Below are positions 4,683 through 5,963 of a stretch of DNA of 5,963 nucleotides, in pieces. Under the pieces are notes generated by a model, which saw only the letters and a program-made list of their open reading frames with translations, was not told the DNA's origin and ran no database searches. Position numbers and translations under genes: made by a program. The DNA is from Accumulibacter sp. (GTDB taxonomy: Bacteria > Pseudomonadota > Gammaproteobacteria > Burkholderiales > Rhodocyclaceae): the NCBI GenBank assembly GCA_031274075.1, contig JAISQQ010000334.1, positions 1 through 5,963 of the forward strand, read 5' to 3'. Position 1 is the first letter of the stretch; every line of letters starts with the position of its first letter.

Positions 4683-5434
4683 GTCGCAAAGCTCATCACG
4701 AGGGAGCCGAGCATCAGGTGCCAGCCGTCGACGAGCACGAAGAGCATCAGCTTGAAGGGCAGGGAAACCATGATCGGCGACATCATCATCATGCCCATCG
4801 ACATGAGCACGCTGGCCACCACCATGTCGATGATCAGGAAGGGGATGTAGATGACGAAGCCGATCTGGAAGGCGGTTTTCAACTCGCTGGCGACGAATGC
4901 CGGAATGAGCACGCGCAGCGGAACGTCATTGGCCGATTCGATTCCGGGGACGTTGGCAAGGCGCGCGAACAGGCCGATGTCCGTTTCGCGCGTCTGCTTG
5001 AGCATGAAGCCGCGCAGCGGCGCGGCGCCGCGCTCGGCGGCCTCGGCGAAGCCGATCCGGTTCTCGGACAGGGGCAGGTAGGCGTCGGCGTGAATCTGCT
5101 CCAGCACCGGCGACATGACGAAGAAGGTCAGGAACAGCGCCAGCCCGACCATGACCTGGTTGGGCGGGGTGGTCTGCGTGCCGAGCGCGTGGCGCAGCAC
5201 CGAGAGGACGATGATGATGCGCGTGAAGCCGGTCATCATCAACAGTACCGCGGGGATGAAGGTCAGCGCGGTGAGCGTGAGCAGCGTCTGGACGGTCAAT
5301 GTATAGGTCTGGCTGCCGCCCGCGCCCGGCGTGCTGGTCAAGGCCGGCAATCCGCCCGCCTGCTGCGCCCAGGCGGCCAGCGGCGTGAGCAGGGCGAGGA
5401 GCGGCAGCCAGCGCGCCAGGTTAGTCGTTCTCAT
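4679..5434 (-). CDS. fliP: Flagellar export gate protein FliP
   Basis: Main pore-forming subunit of the flagellar export gate, five copies per gate. It has 251 residues. A cleavable signal peptide is visible at 1-23 (hydrophobic core after an Arg-containing start, ending AWA before QQ), as is usual for FliP. Mature hydrophobic blocks lie at about 47-69, 93-110, 190-213 and 226-248. Family signatures are [18 protein letters not shown] (68-85), [17 protein letters not shown] (89-105) and the [16 protein letters not shown] segment (178-193). The methionine-rich stretch [10 protein letters not shown] (211-220) is the region that forms the methionine gasket closing the pore. The start overlaps the end of fliO by 14 bases and only a weak Shine-Dalgarno-like match precedes it, consistent with coupling. 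Confidence 0.98.
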   Translation of the reverse strand: MRTTNLARWLPLLALLTPLAAWAQQAGGLPALTSTPGAGGSQTYTLTVQTLLTLTALTFIPAVLLMMTGFTRIIIVLSVLRHALGTQTTPPNQVMVGLALFLTFFVMSPVLEQIHADAYLPLSENRIGFAEAAERGAAPLRGFMLKQTRETDIGLFARLANVPGIESANDVPLRVLIPAFVASELKTAFQIGFVIYIPFLIIDMVVASVLMSMGMMMMSPIMVSLPFKLMLFVLVDGWHLMLGSLVMSFAT

Positions 5435-5897
5435 GCTTGCGCTCGGTCATTTGCTTGAGCCAGGCGCCGAAACGGTTTTCCGGCGCCTGGCCAGGCGGCA
5501 GTTCGCCCCTGGGCAGGGTGTGCAGCGTCTTGATCTGTCCGGGGACGATGCCGACGACGATCCAGGTCTCGCCGACTTCGAGCAGCACGATGCGCTCGCG
5601 CGGGCTGAGCATCAATCCGCCGACGACGCGCATCGGCCCGGTATGGCCGAACGCCTTGCCGCCGTTGAGCCGGCGCAGCAGGTAGGCGCCAAGGAGCAGC
5701 AGGCCGATGATCAGCGCCAGGCCGGACAGCATTTGCAGCATCGCGCCGCCGGCAACGCCGGGCGTTTCGGGAATCGTCCCGGCCTGCGCCGCCGCCCAGC
5801 CCGGCAGCAGCGCCAGCGGGGAAATCCCGCCGACGCGGCGGGCCGAACGCTGAAAGCGGAAAGAGCCGGGCGATCGGAAAATCGATGGGTAAGTCAA
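5421..5897 (-). CDS. fliO: Flagellar biosynthesis protein FliO (start uncertain)
   Basis: Small membrane protein that helps FliP assemble into the export gate. From the TTG at 5897 it has 158 residues. A signal-like hydrophobic stretch at about 22-39 ends AAAQA, a single transmembrane helix lies at about 55-75 followed by LRRL, and the cytoplasmic FliO domain (88-128) has the expected pattern [20 protein letters not shown] and then [15 protein letters not shown]. The start is not settled: the frame contains no ATG before residue 53, no Shine-Dalgarno site precedes the TTG, and the frame stays open to the window edge at 5963, so the true start may lie outside. None of the three minus-strand frames of 5898-5963 resembles the end of FliN, the usual upstream gene. 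It overlaps fliP by 14 bases. Confidence 0.88.
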   Translation of the reverse strand: MTYPSIFRSPGSFRFQRSARRVGGISPLALLPGWAAAQAGTIPETPGVAGGAMLQMLSGLALIIGLLLLGAYLLRRLNGGKAFGHTGPMRVVGGLMLSPRERIVLLEVGETWIVVGIVPGQIKTLHTLPRGELPPGQAPENRFGAWLKQMTERKHEND

Positions 5898-5963
5898 TTG
5901 GCAACTCGGTCGGGCGGATGGATCGGCGGTGGAACAGGCAGGAACACCGGCATGGACACCGGC

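Noticed and set aside
4718..5458. Plus-strand open frame opposite fliP
   Set aside because: His-, Glu- and Arg-rich mirror of a membrane-protein gene; no family resemblance.

Overview
The window is a GC-rich proteobacterial chromosome segment. Its codon bias, its flagellar gene order (fliO-fliP-fliQ-fliR) and its PepP type suggest a beta- or gammaproteobacterium, most likely beta; this is inference from style and family knowledge, since there is no rRNA or other marker gene. All six genes lie on the minus strand, so transcription runs from high to low coordinates.

Layout in transcription order. (1) 5963-3601: the end of a flagellar operon, fliO, fliP, fliQ and fliR, encoding membrane parts of the flagellar type III export gate. 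The genes overlap or nearly abut, and fliR is the last one. (2) 3600-3388: a 213-base spacer packed with short repeats (heptamer arrays in both orientations, two groups of small palindromes and a CTCCGTG repeat). (3) 3387-2089: pepP, a proline-specific metallo-aminopeptidase with all five metal ligands. (4) 2088-1890: a spacer with a good sigma-70-like promoter and a large two-part stem-loop that would form the 5' leader of the next operon. (5) 1889-57: a two-gene signalling operon, a small V4R-domain protein followed by a cytosolic diguanylate cyclase (HAMP-like region, PAS-like region, GGDEF). (6) 56-1: another heptamer array directly after the cyclase stop codon, running off the window.

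The export-gate genes act together: FliP, FliQ and FliR form the gate, and FliO helps FliP assemble. The V4R protein and the cyclase are probably functional partners, with V4R as ligand or redox sensor and the cyclase making c-di-GMP; that pairing is inferred from the operon. c-di-GMP often controls motility, but nothing here ties the two loci together directly.

Points worth a second look: the cyclase appears to lack a normal start codon, since its likely start is an ATC with a well-placed ribosome-binding site, and its frame is open back to the V4R stop; two heptamer arrays abut two different stop codons in exactly the same register; and an 11-bp tandem duplication before fliR creates two four-codon mini-ORFs where no Shine-Dalgarno site is visible.
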